NCBI RefSeq assembly: GCF_020023995.1
Contig: NZ_NRRD01000010.1
Span: 37,791 to 101,790, forward strand
Length of the DNA: 64,000 nt
Origin: Rhodobacter sp. TJ_12
Lineage (GTDB): Bacteria; Pseudomonadota; Alphaproteobacteria; Rhodobacterales; Rhodobacteraceae
Direction of reading: 5' to 3'
The position numbers and the translations under genes are program-made. This document shows, in pieces, positions 48,017-58,235 of this stretch. Positions within the stretch are counted from its first letter, which is position 1; every line of letters begins with the position of its first letter. The notes beneath the pieces were generated by a model that saw only the letters and a list, made by a program, of their open reading frames with translations, ran no database searches and was not told the DNA's origin.

Positions 48017-48826
48017 GTGGCCACCAAACCCACCCCGACCCGCGAAGACAGCAATACGGGCCTTTTGTCCGAACCGCGGCGGCGTCGCATTCTGGAATGG
48101 ATCGAAGAAGAGGGGTCGGCCCGGGTGCGCGATCTGGCCGGAGCGTTTCAAGTCTCGGAAGCGACGATCCGCCAAGATCTCGAAAAGCTCGAAACCGATG
48201 GGTTCATCACGCGAGAACATGGCGGGGCGTTTTTGAATGCCCCCACCTCGCCCGCCGAAGGGCTGGTGCTGCATCATCAAGAGAACATGGACAAGAAACG
48301 CCGCATCGGCGCGCTGGCCGCAGGTCTTGTGCGCGATGGCGAGACGATCATCTTGGACGCGGGCACCACCACGACAGAGGTTGCCACGCGCCTTGTGCAA
48401 CGGCGCAACTTGACGGTGATCACCAACGCGCTGAATATTGCGATCATCTTGGGCTCGGTGCCGGGCACGGCGGTGCATATGCCGGGCGGCCAGTTCAAGG
48501 CGCCGACGCTGTCGCTTTCGGGGGATAAATCGGTCGAATATTTCCGCAATATCTTCGCGGGCAAGCTGTTTTTGGCCACCGCAGGCGTCGCGCTGGATGC
48601 CGGGCTGACCTATCCCAGCTTTGCCGATCTGCAACTGAAAGAAGCGATGATCCGCGCGGCCTCCCACGTCTATCTTGTGGCCGACAGCACCAAGATCAAC
48701 AAAAGCTCTTTCACGCGCCTCGGCGCGCTGGAGGTGGTCCATTCCTTCATCACCGATGACGGGATTTCCGACAAAGACGCCAAGGAATTTGAAGCCCGCG
48801 GGATCGAACTTCTGATCGCCACCTGA
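48017..48826 (+). CDS. DeoR-family transcriptional regulator
   Basis: A 269-residue DeoR/GlpR regulator: N-terminal HTH (about 20-75; RRRRILEWIEEEGSARVRDLAGAF) and a sugar-phosphate-binding sensor domain with LDAGTTTTEVA and ADSTKINKSSF. Start is a GTG at 48017. It probably represses the ABC transporter and isomerase/transketolase operons and is relieved by a sugar phosphate. Confidence 0.9.
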   Translation: MATKPTPTREDSNTGLLSEPRRRRILEWIEEEGSARVRDLAGAFQVSEATIRQDLEKLETDGFITREHGGAFLNAPTSPAEGLVLHHQENMDKKRRIGALAAGLVRDGETIILDAGTTTTEVATRLVQRRNLTVITNALNIAIILGSVPGTAVHMPGGQFKAPTLSLSGDKSVEYFRNIFAGKLFLATAGVALDAGLTYPSFADLQLKEAMIRAASHVYLVADSTKINKSSFTRLGALEVVHSFITDDGISDKDAKEFEARGIELLIAT

Positions 48827-48838
48827 GGGCCGCCACGC

Positions 48839-50875
48839 TTAGCGTAGCGACGCCTCGATATTGCCGCCATCCACCGTCATCACATGGCCGGTCGTGCGCT
48901 CGGCCTTTGCCAGCATCACGAAAGCCTCGGCCACATGGCGCGCCTCGACCTCGGCTTTCAGCAGGTTGCCGGCCATGTAGCTGCCCTCATCCAGCCCCCG
49001 CGCGGCAGAGCGCGCCGCAATCATTTCAGGCGTCAGCAGGCCCGAGCGGATGCGGTCGGCATTGATGCCATTCACGCGAATGCCCTCGCCCCCATGTTCA
49101 AGCGTCAATTGCTTGAGCAAGAAGAACAGCGTGGCTTTGGGCAAGCCATAAGCGGCAAAGCCCTTGCCCGGGTTCACCGCCTGCTTGGAGACATTGAACA
49201 GGATCTGCCCCGGTTCCGCCCCCCGGCAGCCACGCGTGCCCACCTGCGCGCGGTAAAGCGCGATGGCGGCCTGTGCAAAGGCCAGATGCGAGAAGAAGTT
49301 CAACTCGAAACTGCCGCGCAGGACCGCATCATCGAGCGTGGCAATATCACCGTTGATCGCCGCCCCCGCGTTTGACACAAGAATATCCAGCCCGCCAAAG
49401 CGCTTGGCGCAGGCGGCGACGGCCTCGGCTGCCGCGCCGGGTTGGGTGATATCACAGCCATAGCCGCCCGCATCGCGGCCAAGGTTTGCCACCGCCTGAT
49501 CCAGCACCGCGCCGGGGCGGTCGACGATGAAGATCGCGGCCCCCTCGGCGGCAAAAGCCTCTGCCGTGGCCATGCCAATCGCGCCCGCGCCGCCCGTCAC
49601 CAACACCACCCGGCCTGCAAGCGGTTTGGGTTTGGCGGTGCCCAACTTGGCCAGCTCCAGCGGCCAATATTCCATGTCGAACAAATCACCGGGCGTGACA
49701 GAGGCAAAGCCGCCCGCCGCCGCGCCATCGGCTTTCACCCGGCGCGATTGGTCGCCGATATCCGCCGCAATCCGTGCGGCCTTGGCATCACGCCCCACCC
49801 CCACGGCACCAATGCCCTCAAGCCAGCACAGCCCCGGCAGCGGGGTCAGCATCTCGACCGGGCCGCCGAAACGGGCTTTGTTCGCCTCGAAATAGGCCCG
49901 GTAACGGGTGACCCAAGCGGCGACCGCGTCGCGCATTGCCTCGGGCGTTTGGGCATCGCGGCGCAGCACCAGCACCTCTTCCTTGGTGCGAATGACATGG
50001 TCGGGCGTTGCCACCCCCAAATCAGCCATTTCTTCCAGATCAGGCCGTTCGCAAAACGCGCGGGTATCCTCATCATCGCGCAGATCAAGCACCGGCAGCG
50101 CCGCATCATCGGGCAATGCCGTGGCCAGCGCCCCGCGCAACGCGGACAGCACCGGTGCAACCTCTGCCACCGGCAGCGCGGCAGCGGGTTTGAGCGGCGC
50201 GGGACGGCGGTCTTGCAGCCAGGCCTCGACCGTATTGGCATGCGCAATCACCCGGTCATAGCTGGATTTCGCATCCGGCCCCCAAGTGAAATGGCCATGA
50301 TTGTGCAGCAAAAGCCCCTCGCAATCCGGGTGCGCGTCAAAAGCTGCGGCTGCCGCTTTCGCCAGGCCAAAACCCGGTTTGACAAAGGGCACCAGCGCAA
50401 TCCGATCGCCAAAAAGTTCACGCAAAACCGCTTCCACCTCGGGCAGGTTCGCCAGAACAAGGAAGGGCGTCGCATGGGTATGATCGACGAATTTATGCGG
50501 CACCCAAGCATGCAACAGCATCTCGACCGAGGGGTTCGGCGCGCCGGGGTCCAGAAGGTTCAGCCGTTGCAGCTTGACCAACGGCTCATCTGCCAGCGCG
50601 TCGCGCGCCTTCAACTCCAGCATCGGGGCCAGCCGCACCGCGGGCAAGCCATCGGCCGTGATCGTCGCCAGATCATGGCCCGAGCCTTTGATGTGCAGCA
50701 CCTCAAGCGGATCGCCAAACAAATCGGTGCCCATGGTCTTGACCGAGGTGTTGCCCCCCCCATGCAGCACCAGATCCGGGTCTGCCCCGATCAGCCGCGA
50801 GCTATAGACCCGCTGCGCCAGATCGCTGTCACCCGCCGCGAGCGCGGCCTCGTCGCTCCAAAGATTGCGGATCAT
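48839..50875 (-). CDS. Bifunctional class II aldolase/short-chain dehydrogenase
   Basis: A 678-residue fusion like RhaD of rhizobia. The N-terminal class II aldolase domain (about 1-400) has LHGGGNTSVK, VDHTHATPF and LLLHNHGHFTWG, the zinc histidines. The C-terminal SDR (about 425-678) has VLVTGGAGAIG and the YGLPK catalytic Tyr/Lys. Such fusions cleave a 6-deoxyketose 1-phosphate to DHAP and lactaldehyde and oxidise the aldehyde. It is convergent with deoR and divergent from sorC. Substrate is inferred only. Confidence 0.9.
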   Translation of the reverse strand: MIRNLWSDEAALAAGDSDLAQRVYSSRLIGADPDLVLHGGGNTSVKTMGTDLFGDPLEVLHIKGSGHDLATITADGLPAVRLAPMLELKARDALADEPLVKLQRLNLLDPGAPNPSVEMLLHAWVPHKFVDHTHATPFLVLANLPEVEAVLRELFGDRIALVPFVKPGFGLAKAAAAAFDAHPDCEGLLLHNHGHFTWGPDAKSSYDRVIAHANTVEAWLQDRRPAPLKPAAALPVAEVAPVLSALRGALATALPDDAALPVLDLRDDEDTRAFCERPDLEEMADLGVATPDHVIRTKEEVLVLRRDAQTPEAMRDAVAAWVTRYRAYFEANKARFGGPVEMLTPLPGLCWLEGIGAVGVGRDAKAARIAADIGDQSRRVKADGAAAGGFASVTPGDLFDMEYWPLELAKLGTAKPKPLAGRVVLVTGGAGAIGMATAEAFAAEGAAIFIVDRPGAVLDQAVANLGRDAGGYGCDITQPGAAAEAVAACAKRFGGLDILVSNAGAAINGDIATLDDAVLRGSFELNFFSHLAFAQAAIALYRAQVGTRGCRGAEPGQILFNVSKQAVNPGKGFAAYGLPKATLFFLLKQLTLEHGGEGIRVNGINADRIRSGLLTPEMIAARSAARGLDEGSYMAGNLLKAEVEARHVAEAFVMLAKAERTTGHVMTVDGGNIEASLR

Positions 50876-50920
50876 CGGGGGGCTCCTGTTTTCACGGTCT
50901 ACCGGCTGGATTTCTTTACT

Positions 50921-50942
50921 TTTGTCACCTATCTATGTCAAA
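50921..50942. promoter_or_regulatory. Inverted repeat, probable SorC operator
   Basis: TTTGTCA-N8-TGTCAAA (6 of 7 arm positions match as an inverted repeat) in the AT-rich gap between the aldolase/SDR and SorC-type genes, the natural place for a divergent operator. Confidence 0.45.
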
Positions 50943-50963
50943 CGGCGAGACCGGAGGGCGACC

Positions 50964-51932
50964 ATGGCAGCAGGCGCGAAACGACGCAGTCTAGGGCGGG
51001 TCAGTGGCGAAAACGCCGTGATCGAGGTTGCGTGGCTGTATTACCACGATGGCCGCAACCAGCAGGAGATCGCCGAGCGTCTGGGCATTTCGCGCGCAAC
51101 GGTGGTGAATTACCTGCAAGCGGCGCGCGAAACCGGCCTTATTCGCATCACCTTGGCCGCGCCCGCCTTTACCACGCATCGGCTGGCCTTGGAGTTGCGC
51201 GAGAAATTCGGGCTTGCGGGCGCATGGGTGGTGCCGGACGAGGGGCTGCCCCCCGAGGACAGTTTCACCCGCGTGGTGCGCGGCGCGGCGCAATGGCTGC
51301 CGGACCTGCTTGCCCCCGGTGACCGGCTGGGCGTGGCCTGGGGGCGCACCGTCTATGAATTGGCCGAACAGATCGAGCCGCAACAGATTGAGGATCTGAC
51401 CGTGCTACAATTGGTCGGATCAATGGCAACGCCTTATGGTTTCACCGCCGAGGCCTGCTCGACCCGGCTGGCGCAGCGGCTGGGGGCGCGCTGCCTGAAC
51501 CTGCATGCCCCTGCGCTCCTGAGCCGGGCCGAACTGGCGGCGGAATTGCGCGCCGAGCCGATCTTGGAACGGCAACTGAACGCGCTGAAGGGCGTGAACA
51601 AGCTGCTCTTTTCGGCGGGGACGGTCAGCGCGCAAAGCCATGTGGTCGAAAGCGGGCTCGCCAGCCCGGAAGATCTGGCCGATCATGTCGCGCGCGGCGC
51701 GGTGGGCGTGATCTGCGGGCGCTTTGTCGATGCGCAAGGTCAGGCCGTGGCAAGCCCGGCCGAAGACCGCATGATCGGCATTGCCTTGCCGCATCTGGTC
51801 GGGCTTGAAATGGGGATTTTGGTCGCGCCCGGGCTCGACAAGCTTGCCCCCAGCTTGGCCGCAATCCGGGGCGGCTATGTCACCCATCTTGCCACCTCGA
51901 CCCGCGTAGCCGAGGCGCTATTGCAATCCTAA
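50964..51932 (+). CDS. SorC/DeoR-type sugar-binding transcriptional regulator
   Basis: A 322-residue SorC-family regulator: N-terminal HTH (about 20-65; RNQQEIAERLGISRATVVNYL) and a large effector domain with GVAWGRTVYELA and LQLVGSMATPYG. It likely controls the divergent aldolase/dehydrogenase gene in response to a phosphorylated sugar or polyol. GGAGGG precedes the ATG at 50964. Confidence 0.9.
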   Translation: MAAGAKRRSLGRVSGENAVIEVAWLYYHDGRNQQEIAERLGISRATVVNYLQAARETGLIRITLAAPAFTTHRLALELREKFGLAGAWVVPDEGLPPEDSFTRVVRGAAQWLPDLLAPGDRLGVAWGRTVYELAEQIEPQQIEDLTVLQLVGSMATPYGFTAEACSTRLAQRLGARCLNLHAPALLSRAELAAELRAEPILERQLNALKGVNKLLFSAGTVSAQSHVVESGLASPEDLADHVARGAVGVICGRFVDAQGQAVASPAEDRMIGIALPHLVGLEMGILVAPGLDKLAPSLAAIRGGYVTHLATSTRVAEALLQS

Positions 51933-51943
51933 ACGCGTGACGC

Positions 51944-51960
51944 GCCCGGGCGCCCCGGGC
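51944..51960. terminator. GC hairpin between convergent sorC and mtnA genes
   Basis: A 7-bp stem GCCCGGG/CCCGGGC with a CGC loop. No U-tract on either strand; a weak bidirectional terminator at best. Confidence 0.35.
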
Positions 51961-51975
51961 ACAGCCGGAAACCGC

Positions 51976-53082
51976 TTAGTCGGCCAACATCGCCGCTTTC
52001 AGATCGGAAAACATCTTTTCCATTTCGGTGGTGTCCGCAGGGCACAGGCCCCGCTCGGTCAAAAGCCCCGTCACCAATTCGGCGGGCGTCACGTCAAAAG
52101 CCGGGTTGCGCGCAGGCGTGCCATCGGGGGAAATTTGCACCAACGCGATCTGACCATCGGCGCCGCGCCCCTGCACCAGCGTCACCTCTTCTTGATTGCG
52201 CTCTTCGATCGGGATTTCTTTCACCCCGTCATCGACGCGCCAATCGATCGTGGGCGAGGGCAGCGCCACATAAAACGGCACGCCATTGGCCTTGGCGGCC
52301 AGCGCTTTCAGATAGGTGCCGATCTTGTTGCACACATCGCCGCGCGCGGTGGTGCGGTCGGTGCCGACAATCACCATATCCACTTCGCCATGCTGCATCA
52401 GATGGCCCCCCGCATTGTCGACAATCAAAGAATGCGGAATGCCGTGGTGATTAAGCTCCCACGCGGTCAGCTGCGCGCCTTGGTTGCGGGGGCGCGTTTC
52501 ATCCACAAACACATGCACCGGGATCCCCGCCTCATGCGCGTGATAAATGGGCGAGGTGGCGGTGCCCCAATCCACCGTGGCAAGCCAACCGGCGTTGCAA
52601 TGGGTCAGAATATTGACGGTTTGACCGGGCTTTTTAGCGGCGATCTGCTTGATGATGTCCAGCCCATGCAGGCCGATATTACGGTTGATCTCGACATCTT
52701 CATCGCAAATATCAGAAGCGCGTTTGGCGGCAGCGGCGGCGCGTTCTGACGGGGCAAGCGGGCGCAGCACCCGCTCCATTTCATCGAGCGCCCAACGCAG
52801 GTTGATCGCGGTGGGTCGCGTTTCGTTCAGCACCTGCCAAGTTTCCGACAGCCCCGCATCCGACGGATCTTCTTGCATCGCCACCGCCACGCCCCACGCA
52901 GCAGCCGCCCCGATCAACGGCGCACCACGCACCCACATATCGCGGATCGCCACGGCGAAATCGGCGCGCGTTTTCAGCGGCACGATGCGCAATTCATGCG
53001 GCAGCCAGCGCTGGTCGATCACTTGCACCACGCCCGCGTCATCTTGCCAGATCGTGCGATAATGGGTTCCGTCGATCTTCAT
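51976..53082 (-). CDS. mtnA: MtnA-type S-methyl-5-thioribose-1-phosphate isomerase
   Basis: A 368-residue protein of the eIF2B-like isomerase family: [14 protein letters not shown], the catalytic Cys in [16 protein letters not shown] and the catalytic Asp in [19 protein letters not shown]. The family converts methylthioribose 1-phosphate, and in some organisms 5-deoxyribose 1-phosphate, to the ketose. No MtnK kinase is nearby. GGAGG precedes the ATG at 53082. Confidence 0.88.
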   Translation of the reverse strand: MKIDGTHYRTIWQDDAGVVQVIDQRWLPHELRIVPLKTRADFAVAIRDMWVRGAPLIGAAAAWGVAVAMQEDPSDAGLSETWQVLNETRPTAINLRWALDEMERVLRPLAPSERAAAAAKRASDICDEDVEINRNIGLHGLDIIKQIAAKKPGQTVNILTHCNAGWLATVDWGTATSPIYHAHEAGIPVHVFVDETRPRNQGAQLTAWELNHHGIPHSLIVDNAGGHLMQHGEVDMVIVGTDRTTARGDVCNKIGTYLKALAAKANGVPFYVALPSPTIDWRVDDGVKEIPIEERNQEEVTLVQGRGADGQIALVQISPDGTPARNPAFDVTPAELVTGLLTERGLCPADTTEMEKMFSDLKAAMLAD

Positions 53083-53246
53083 GCCTGCCTCCTGCGCCAA
53101 ATCGGCGGCAGGATTCCCCTCCGCACAGGCAGATGTCAAACCCAAATGACAATTGAAAAGGGCGCAAGGCCACGCCTGCGACGATGGGTCATCGCGCGCG
53201 CAAAGCAAATGCCCAGCGCTTCAACGTTTCACGATCTCGGGGAGGA

Positions 53247-53323
53247 TGGTACCGCCTCCCCGGCTCGAACGGGGGACCTCTGGATCCACAATCCAGCGCT
53301 CTAACCAACTGAGCTAAGGCGGC
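53247..53323 (-). tRNA. tRNA-His (GUG)
   Basis: A 77-nt cloverleaf with encoded CCA. Acceptor GCCGCCT/AGGCGGT, D arm TTAGCTCAGTTGGTTAGAGC, anticodon stem CTGGA/TCCAG around TTGTGGA with anticodon GTG, and TTCGAGC in the T loop. The discriminator is A73 and the base at -1 is T rather than G, the alphaproteobacterial form of tRNA-His. Confidence 0.95.
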
Positions 53324-53463
53324 ACTGAGGGGGCGTTTAGCGGCTGACGCGGGGGATTGCAAGAGGGAACCGGCCGCCAATTTATGCGACGAAAACGCGA
53401 AGCGCTTGCCCCCCGGGCGTGCTTTGGCTAGGCCGGGTTCAGCAAACCGCATCGGAGGCACAG

Positions 53464-53685
53464 ATGGGGATCAACGACGAAAACGAAATGGCCGGGGATT
53501 TGCAGATCGGCCCCACCGATCAGGGCATGGTGCGAATCTTTCTGTCGGGCGAGGGGTTCGAATTTCCCTTCGATTTCGACCCGGAAGAAGCCGAGGAAAT
53601 CGCCGAAGAATTGCGCGCCGCCGCCGAAGCCGCGCGCGAGATCGCCGCTGGCGCCAAATCCAAAAAACCTAAGGGAAAAAGGTAA
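53464..53685 (+). CDS. Small conserved protein, DUF6324-like
   Basis: A 73-residue acidic cytoplasmic protein: LQIGPTDQGMVRIFLSGEG, then a long charged helix rich in Glu and Ala (about 40-62) and a basic tail KSKKPKGKR. It resembles small proteins annotated as DUF6324 in Rhodobacterales. GGAGG precedes the ATG. Function unknown. Its end overlaps the convergent mmcB by 17 bp. Confidence 0.8.
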   Translation: MGINDENEMAGDLQIGPTDQGMVRIFLSGEGFEFPFDFDPEEAEEIAEELRAAAEAAREIAAGAKSKKPKGKR

Positions 53686-54154
53686 GCCCACCGGGCAAGG
53701 CAGCCGGGGCCGGCCCGCCGTGCCCCGCCGCAGCCTCATCGCGCCCGGCCAGCCGAAAGGCTGCTGTGCGCGCAAAGACCTGCGTCATCAGCTTGCGCCG
53801 CGCAGCGGGCAGCTTCGTCTCTGGCCCCATGCGCAAAATTTCTGCCCCGAACCGATCCGCCAGGATCAAACCGCTGTCCGCCGGTAAGATTTCGGTCGGA
53901 AAATCTGGCCCCACAGCCCAAAAGAATCGGTCTGCAAACGCCAGATAGCCTTGCCACTTGCGGTCCGACGTAAAATCGGCCCGCGACGATTTGCACTCCA
54001 CCACCCAAATCTCCCCCTTGCGGCCCAGCGCCATCACATCAACGCGCAGGCCCGGTTTGGGCACCACCTCGGGCAGGCAGGCAAAACCATGATCCATCAA
54101 ACAGCGGGCCACGCCGCGCGCCAGGTTTTGACCGGGGGCAAGTTCCTTCACCAT
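53669..54154 (-). CDS. MmcB family DNA repair protein
   Basis: A 161-residue PD-(D/E)xK-type nuclease-like protein: LRVDVMALGRKGEIWVVECKSS holds the Asp, Glu-Cys-Lys core, followed by FADRFFWAVGPDFP. MmcB is part of an SOS-independent DNA repair response in Caulobacter. Start at 54154 (MVKELAPGQ); a further upstream extension is not family-like. Confidence 0.85.
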   Translation of the reverse strand: MVKELAPGQNLARGVARCLMDHGFACLPEVVPKPGLRVDVMALGRKGEIWVVECKSSRADFTSDRKWQGYLAFADRFFWAVGPDFPTEILPADSGLILADRFGAEILRMGPETKLPAARRKLMTQVFARTAAFRLAGRDEAAAGHGGPAPAALPGGLTFFP

Positions 54155-54266
54155 TCCCGAATGATGAACGAAAGAAGAACATTTGTCGAGTGCGGCATCG
54201 CGCCATTTTGACCCCGCGCGCGCCACGCGCGAGGGTCCGCGCGGTATGAGTGGCCTAAAGGTGCCC

Positions 54267-54620
54267 ATGATGTCGGACTACGAACGCCGCCTTGCCGCGG
54301 CGCAGGCAGAACTGGATGGACTGGGCCTCAAGGCGCAGGTGCCAGGCCCCACAACGGCCCGGTTGCTGCGCATGGCCGGGCATGACCCGCGCCCTTGGCC
54401 TTATCTCCCCTTGCATCTGCGGTTGCTGGCTTATGGCGTGCCCTTCGGCGTGGTCTGGATCGTCGTCAATGCGCTGTTCGGCTGGCGCGGCATCTTGCAA
54501 GACCCGTCGCAGTTTTTGGCTTCGACGCTGTTGGGCATCCCGCTTTACACGCTGTTCATGGGGCTTTTGGAGCGGCGGCGCTGGTGCGGCAAGGGACTCA
54601 GCCGCTGGGAAGAATTGTGA
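54267..54620 (+). CDS. Small membrane protein, DUF6404-like
   Basis: A 117-residue protein: an N-terminal charged helix (SDYERRLAAAQAELDGLG), then two hydrophobic segments (about 50-75 and 88-105) and a basic C-terminus ending KGLSRWEEL. Likely inner membrane. It resembles proteins annotated DUF6404. Two tandem ATGs at 54267 and 54270; function unknown. Confidence 0.75.
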   Translation: MMSDYERRLAAAQAELDGLGLKAQVPGPTTARLLRMAGHDPRPWPYLPLHLRLLAYGVPFGVVWIVVNALFGWRGILQDPSQFLASTLLGIPLYTLFMGLLERRRWCGKGLSRWEEL

Positions 54621-54689
54621 TCGCCCGGCTTTAGCGCTGGTGCATTTGCGCCGAAGATCCCCCTTGCCGAGCGCCATCCCCGCCCCTAT

Positions 54690-54868
54690 CTCTGGGCGTG
54701 GCGGTTACTGCTCTTCGCGTAAACGGGGCCTTTTTCCAGTGGCCGATAACCATTCCTGAGGGAGCTGGCTCTGCCATGGCCCTGGCCTTGGTACCTGGCG
54801 CCCACCTGATTCGTCAGGCTCTCGGGAAATTTCGCCCCCACGGTCGCTGCGGTTTCCGCCACCCTTTC
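54690..54868 (+). ncRNA. ssrS: Probable 6S RNA
   Basis: About 180 nt of non-coding sequence with a closing stem GGGCGTGGCGG (54694-54704) with CCGCCACCC (54856-54864). The 5' half holds GGGGCC then GTGGCCGATAACCATTCC, close to the E. coli 6S element GAGCCGATATTTCATACC, and CCTGAGGGAGC typical of the region around the central bubble. Ends are estimated from the stem. 6S RNA binds the housekeeping RNA polymerase in stationary phase. Confidence 0.6.
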
Positions 54869-54878
54869 CCGCCATATA

Positions 54879-54899
54879 CGCCCCGGTCAAACCGGGGCG
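54879..54899. terminator. Hairpin between 6S RNA and ispZ
   Basis: A perfect 9-bp stem CGCCCCGGT/ACCGGGGCG with a 3-nt loop (CAA). It lies 14 bp beyond the ispZ stop on the minus strand and at the 3' end of the 6S region on the plus strand, so it can serve both. No long U-tract. Confidence 0.5.
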
Positions 54900-54913
54900 C
54901 GAGGCTGGCGAGC

Positions 54914-55531
54914 TTAGCCTTTCTTGTCGTCCTGCGCGTCTCCGGTGCCGTAGCGCGAAAAAAGCGGCGCCTGCGCGGCAAAGAACCCCATCAGCAGGAT
55001 CGTCAGCCCGAAGGTTTTAAAATTGACCCAGACGGTGTCCGAAAAGCTGCGCCAGATCACCTCGTTTGCCACGGCAAGGCAAAGGAAAAACACCACAAGC
55101 CGTTTCGTCAAAATCCCCCACCCCTCTGGCTTCATCGGGATCGCGCCATCCATCACCAATTGTAGCCATGGCTTGCCGCGCCACAGCCCAAAACCAAGGA
55201 TCGCGGCAAAGAGCAGATAGATCAGCGTCGGCTTCATTTTGAAAAAGCGCGGATCGTTGAACCAGATCGACAGCCCGCCAAAAACCACGACCAGAACCAG
55301 CGTAGCAATCTGCATCGCCGCCAAATGCCCGGTCAGCAGCCAAAGCACCGCCATCGCGGCCACCAGCACCGGCACAAAAATCGCCGTGGCCAGAACGAAC
55401 CCGCCATAGCTTTGCCCCCAAAGCTCGACCGGATGATCCTTGAACAGGAAAAAGGCGACAAAGAAGACCAAAAGCGGCCCGAAATCGAGCGCAGCTTTCA
55501 GCCCGGCGGAAATCTCTTTCTTTTGTGCCAT
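54914..55531 (-). CDS. ispZ: Inner membrane-spanning protein YciB / septation protein IspZ
   Basis: A 205-residue protein with five to six hydrophobic segments; LKAALDFGPLLVFFVAFF and FFKMKPTLIYLLFA and the NEVIWRSFSDTVWVNFK motif are family hallmarks. Linked to cell envelope and septation in enterics. It follows the EamA permease by 10 bp in an ftsY operon; GGGAGAG precedes the ATG. Confidence 0.93.
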   Translation of the reverse strand: MAQKKEISAGLKAALDFGPLLVFFVAFFLFKDHPVELWGQSYGGFVLATAIFVPVLVAAMAVLWLLTGHLAAMQIATLVLVVVFGGLSIWFNDPRFFKMKPTLIYLLFAAILGFGLWRGKPWLQLVMDGAIPMKPEGWGILTKRLVVFFLCLAVANEVIWRSFSDTVWVNFKTFGLTILLMGFFAAQAPLFSRYGTGDAQDDKKG

Positions 55532-55541
55532 CCGGCTCTCC

Positions 55542-56447
55542 CTATCGGTTGCCCGCAAATTCCACCACAACAGCGCCAAGGGCAATCAGCGCCATCAAGC
55601 CCGTCCGGCGCGGCCCGACCTTTTCACCCAAGACCAGCCACCCGATCAGCGCGGCAAAGACGGTCGAGGTTTCGCGCAGCACCGCCGCTTCGCCGACCCG
55701 GTCGATGCGCGTGGCCATCATCACCGCCCCGAAAGAGAAATAGGCGACGATCGCGCCGGTGACACCCCTTTTGACCAGGGGCAGGATTTCGGTTTTCGGA
55801 ATGTGCCCCCAACGCCGCAAGGTCAACAGCGGCATGAACCAACCATCCAGAAAGAAAAACCACGCCAGGAAGGTGAAAGGGTTCGCCGTGGCGCGGATGC
55901 CATACGCATCGACCGTTGTATAAGCCGCAACAAAGCCCCCGGTCAGCACCGCAAGGGCAAGCGCCGAGACCATCGTTTCGCGCCCCACGGTCAGCGTGCG
56001 CAGGTTGTAAAGCGCAAGCCCCCAAATACCGCTGACCAAAAGCGCCACACCGGCCCATTGGCCGGGCGTGAAATGTTCGGAAAACAGAAGTCCCGCCCCG
56101 ATCACCGTAAAAAGTGGCCCCGTGCCGCGCACCACGGGGTAAACGACCGTATAGGCCCCGCGCGTGTAGCTTGCCGCCTGCGCCAGCTTGTAGCCAATAT
56201 GGATCACCACGACGAGCGCGAAGATCGGCCACATATGCGGCTCGGGCCAAGGCACGACAAACAGTGCAACTGGCGCAGCGATAAGCCCGTAAGACGCATC
56301 AATCACCGCGCGGCTCAGCCAAGGGTCATGCCGCCCCTTTTGCAAAGCGCCAAAAAGGGCATGCAAAAACGCCGCCATCAGCGCCAGTGCAATTGCCACA
56401 TTATGCCCGGTGGGCGTGCCGGAAATCGCGTTAATCGTATCGATCAC
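55542..56447 (-). CDS. EamA-type DMT permease
   Basis: A 301-residue membrane protein with about 10 helices in two EamA repeats; GTGPLFTVIGAGLLFSEHF and ETSTVFAALIGWLVLGEK mark the repeat ends. Substrate unknown. Start is a GTG at 56447. It lies between ftsY and ispZ, an order seen in Rhodobacterales. Confidence 0.88.
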   Translation of the reverse strand: MIDTINAISGTPTGHNVAIALALMAAFLHALFGALQKGRHDPWLSRAVIDASYGLIAAPVALFVVPWPEPHMWPIFALVVVIHIGYKLAQAASYTRGAYTVVYPVVRGTGPLFTVIGAGLLFSEHFTPGQWAGVALLVSGIWGLALYNLRTLTVGRETMVSALALAVLTGGFVAAYTTVDAYGIRATANPFTFLAWFFFLDGWFMPLLTLRRWGHIPKTEILPLVKRGVTGAIVAYFSFGAVMMATRIDRVGEAAVLRETSTVFAALIGWLVLGEKVGPRRTGLMALIALGAVVVEFAGNR

Positions 56448-56473
56448 GTCAGATCTTCTTTATCGAAAGAAAA

Positions 56474-56537
56474 GGGGGCGCCGCCCCCTCTTTGGCTTTG
56501 CCAAATTCACCCCCGGGATATTTGGACAAAGTCGAAG
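56474..56537 (-). repeat. Intergenic dispersed repeat, copy B1
   Basis: On the minus strand: CTTCGACTTTG, AAATATC, CGGGGGTGAATT, a TGGC/GCCA hairpin with AAA, then AAAGAGGGGGCGGCGCCCCC. It matches copy C (63608-63672) over nearly its full length and copy A (35857-35905) over the first half. Confidence 0.7.
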
Positions 56538-56553
56538 CCAGACGGTTCATTGG

Positions 56554-56613
56554 CTTCGACCGCGCCGAAATATGTGGGCAAAGATGGCGGGCCAGCGGGG
56601 CGTGCGCCCCCTC
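56554..56613 (+). repeat. Intergenic dispersed repeat, degenerate copy B2
   Basis: On the plus strand: CTTCGAC, GAAATAT, GGCAAAG and a terminal GGGGCGTGCGCCCC hairpin followed by CTC. It faces copy B1 across 16 bp and reaches the ftsY stop codon. Confidence 0.5.
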
Positions 56614-58173
<1,560 letters not shown>

Positions 58174-58235
58174 CGGGGCCTCCGTTTTGCAAACCCCTAG
58201 CGGATCGGGGCGGATGAGGGAAGGGCGAAGCCCGC

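Noticed and set aside
54698..55165. A plus-strand frame across the 6S region and ispZ
   Set aside because: Overlaps a structured RNA and is antisense to ispZ; no ribosome binding site or domain.
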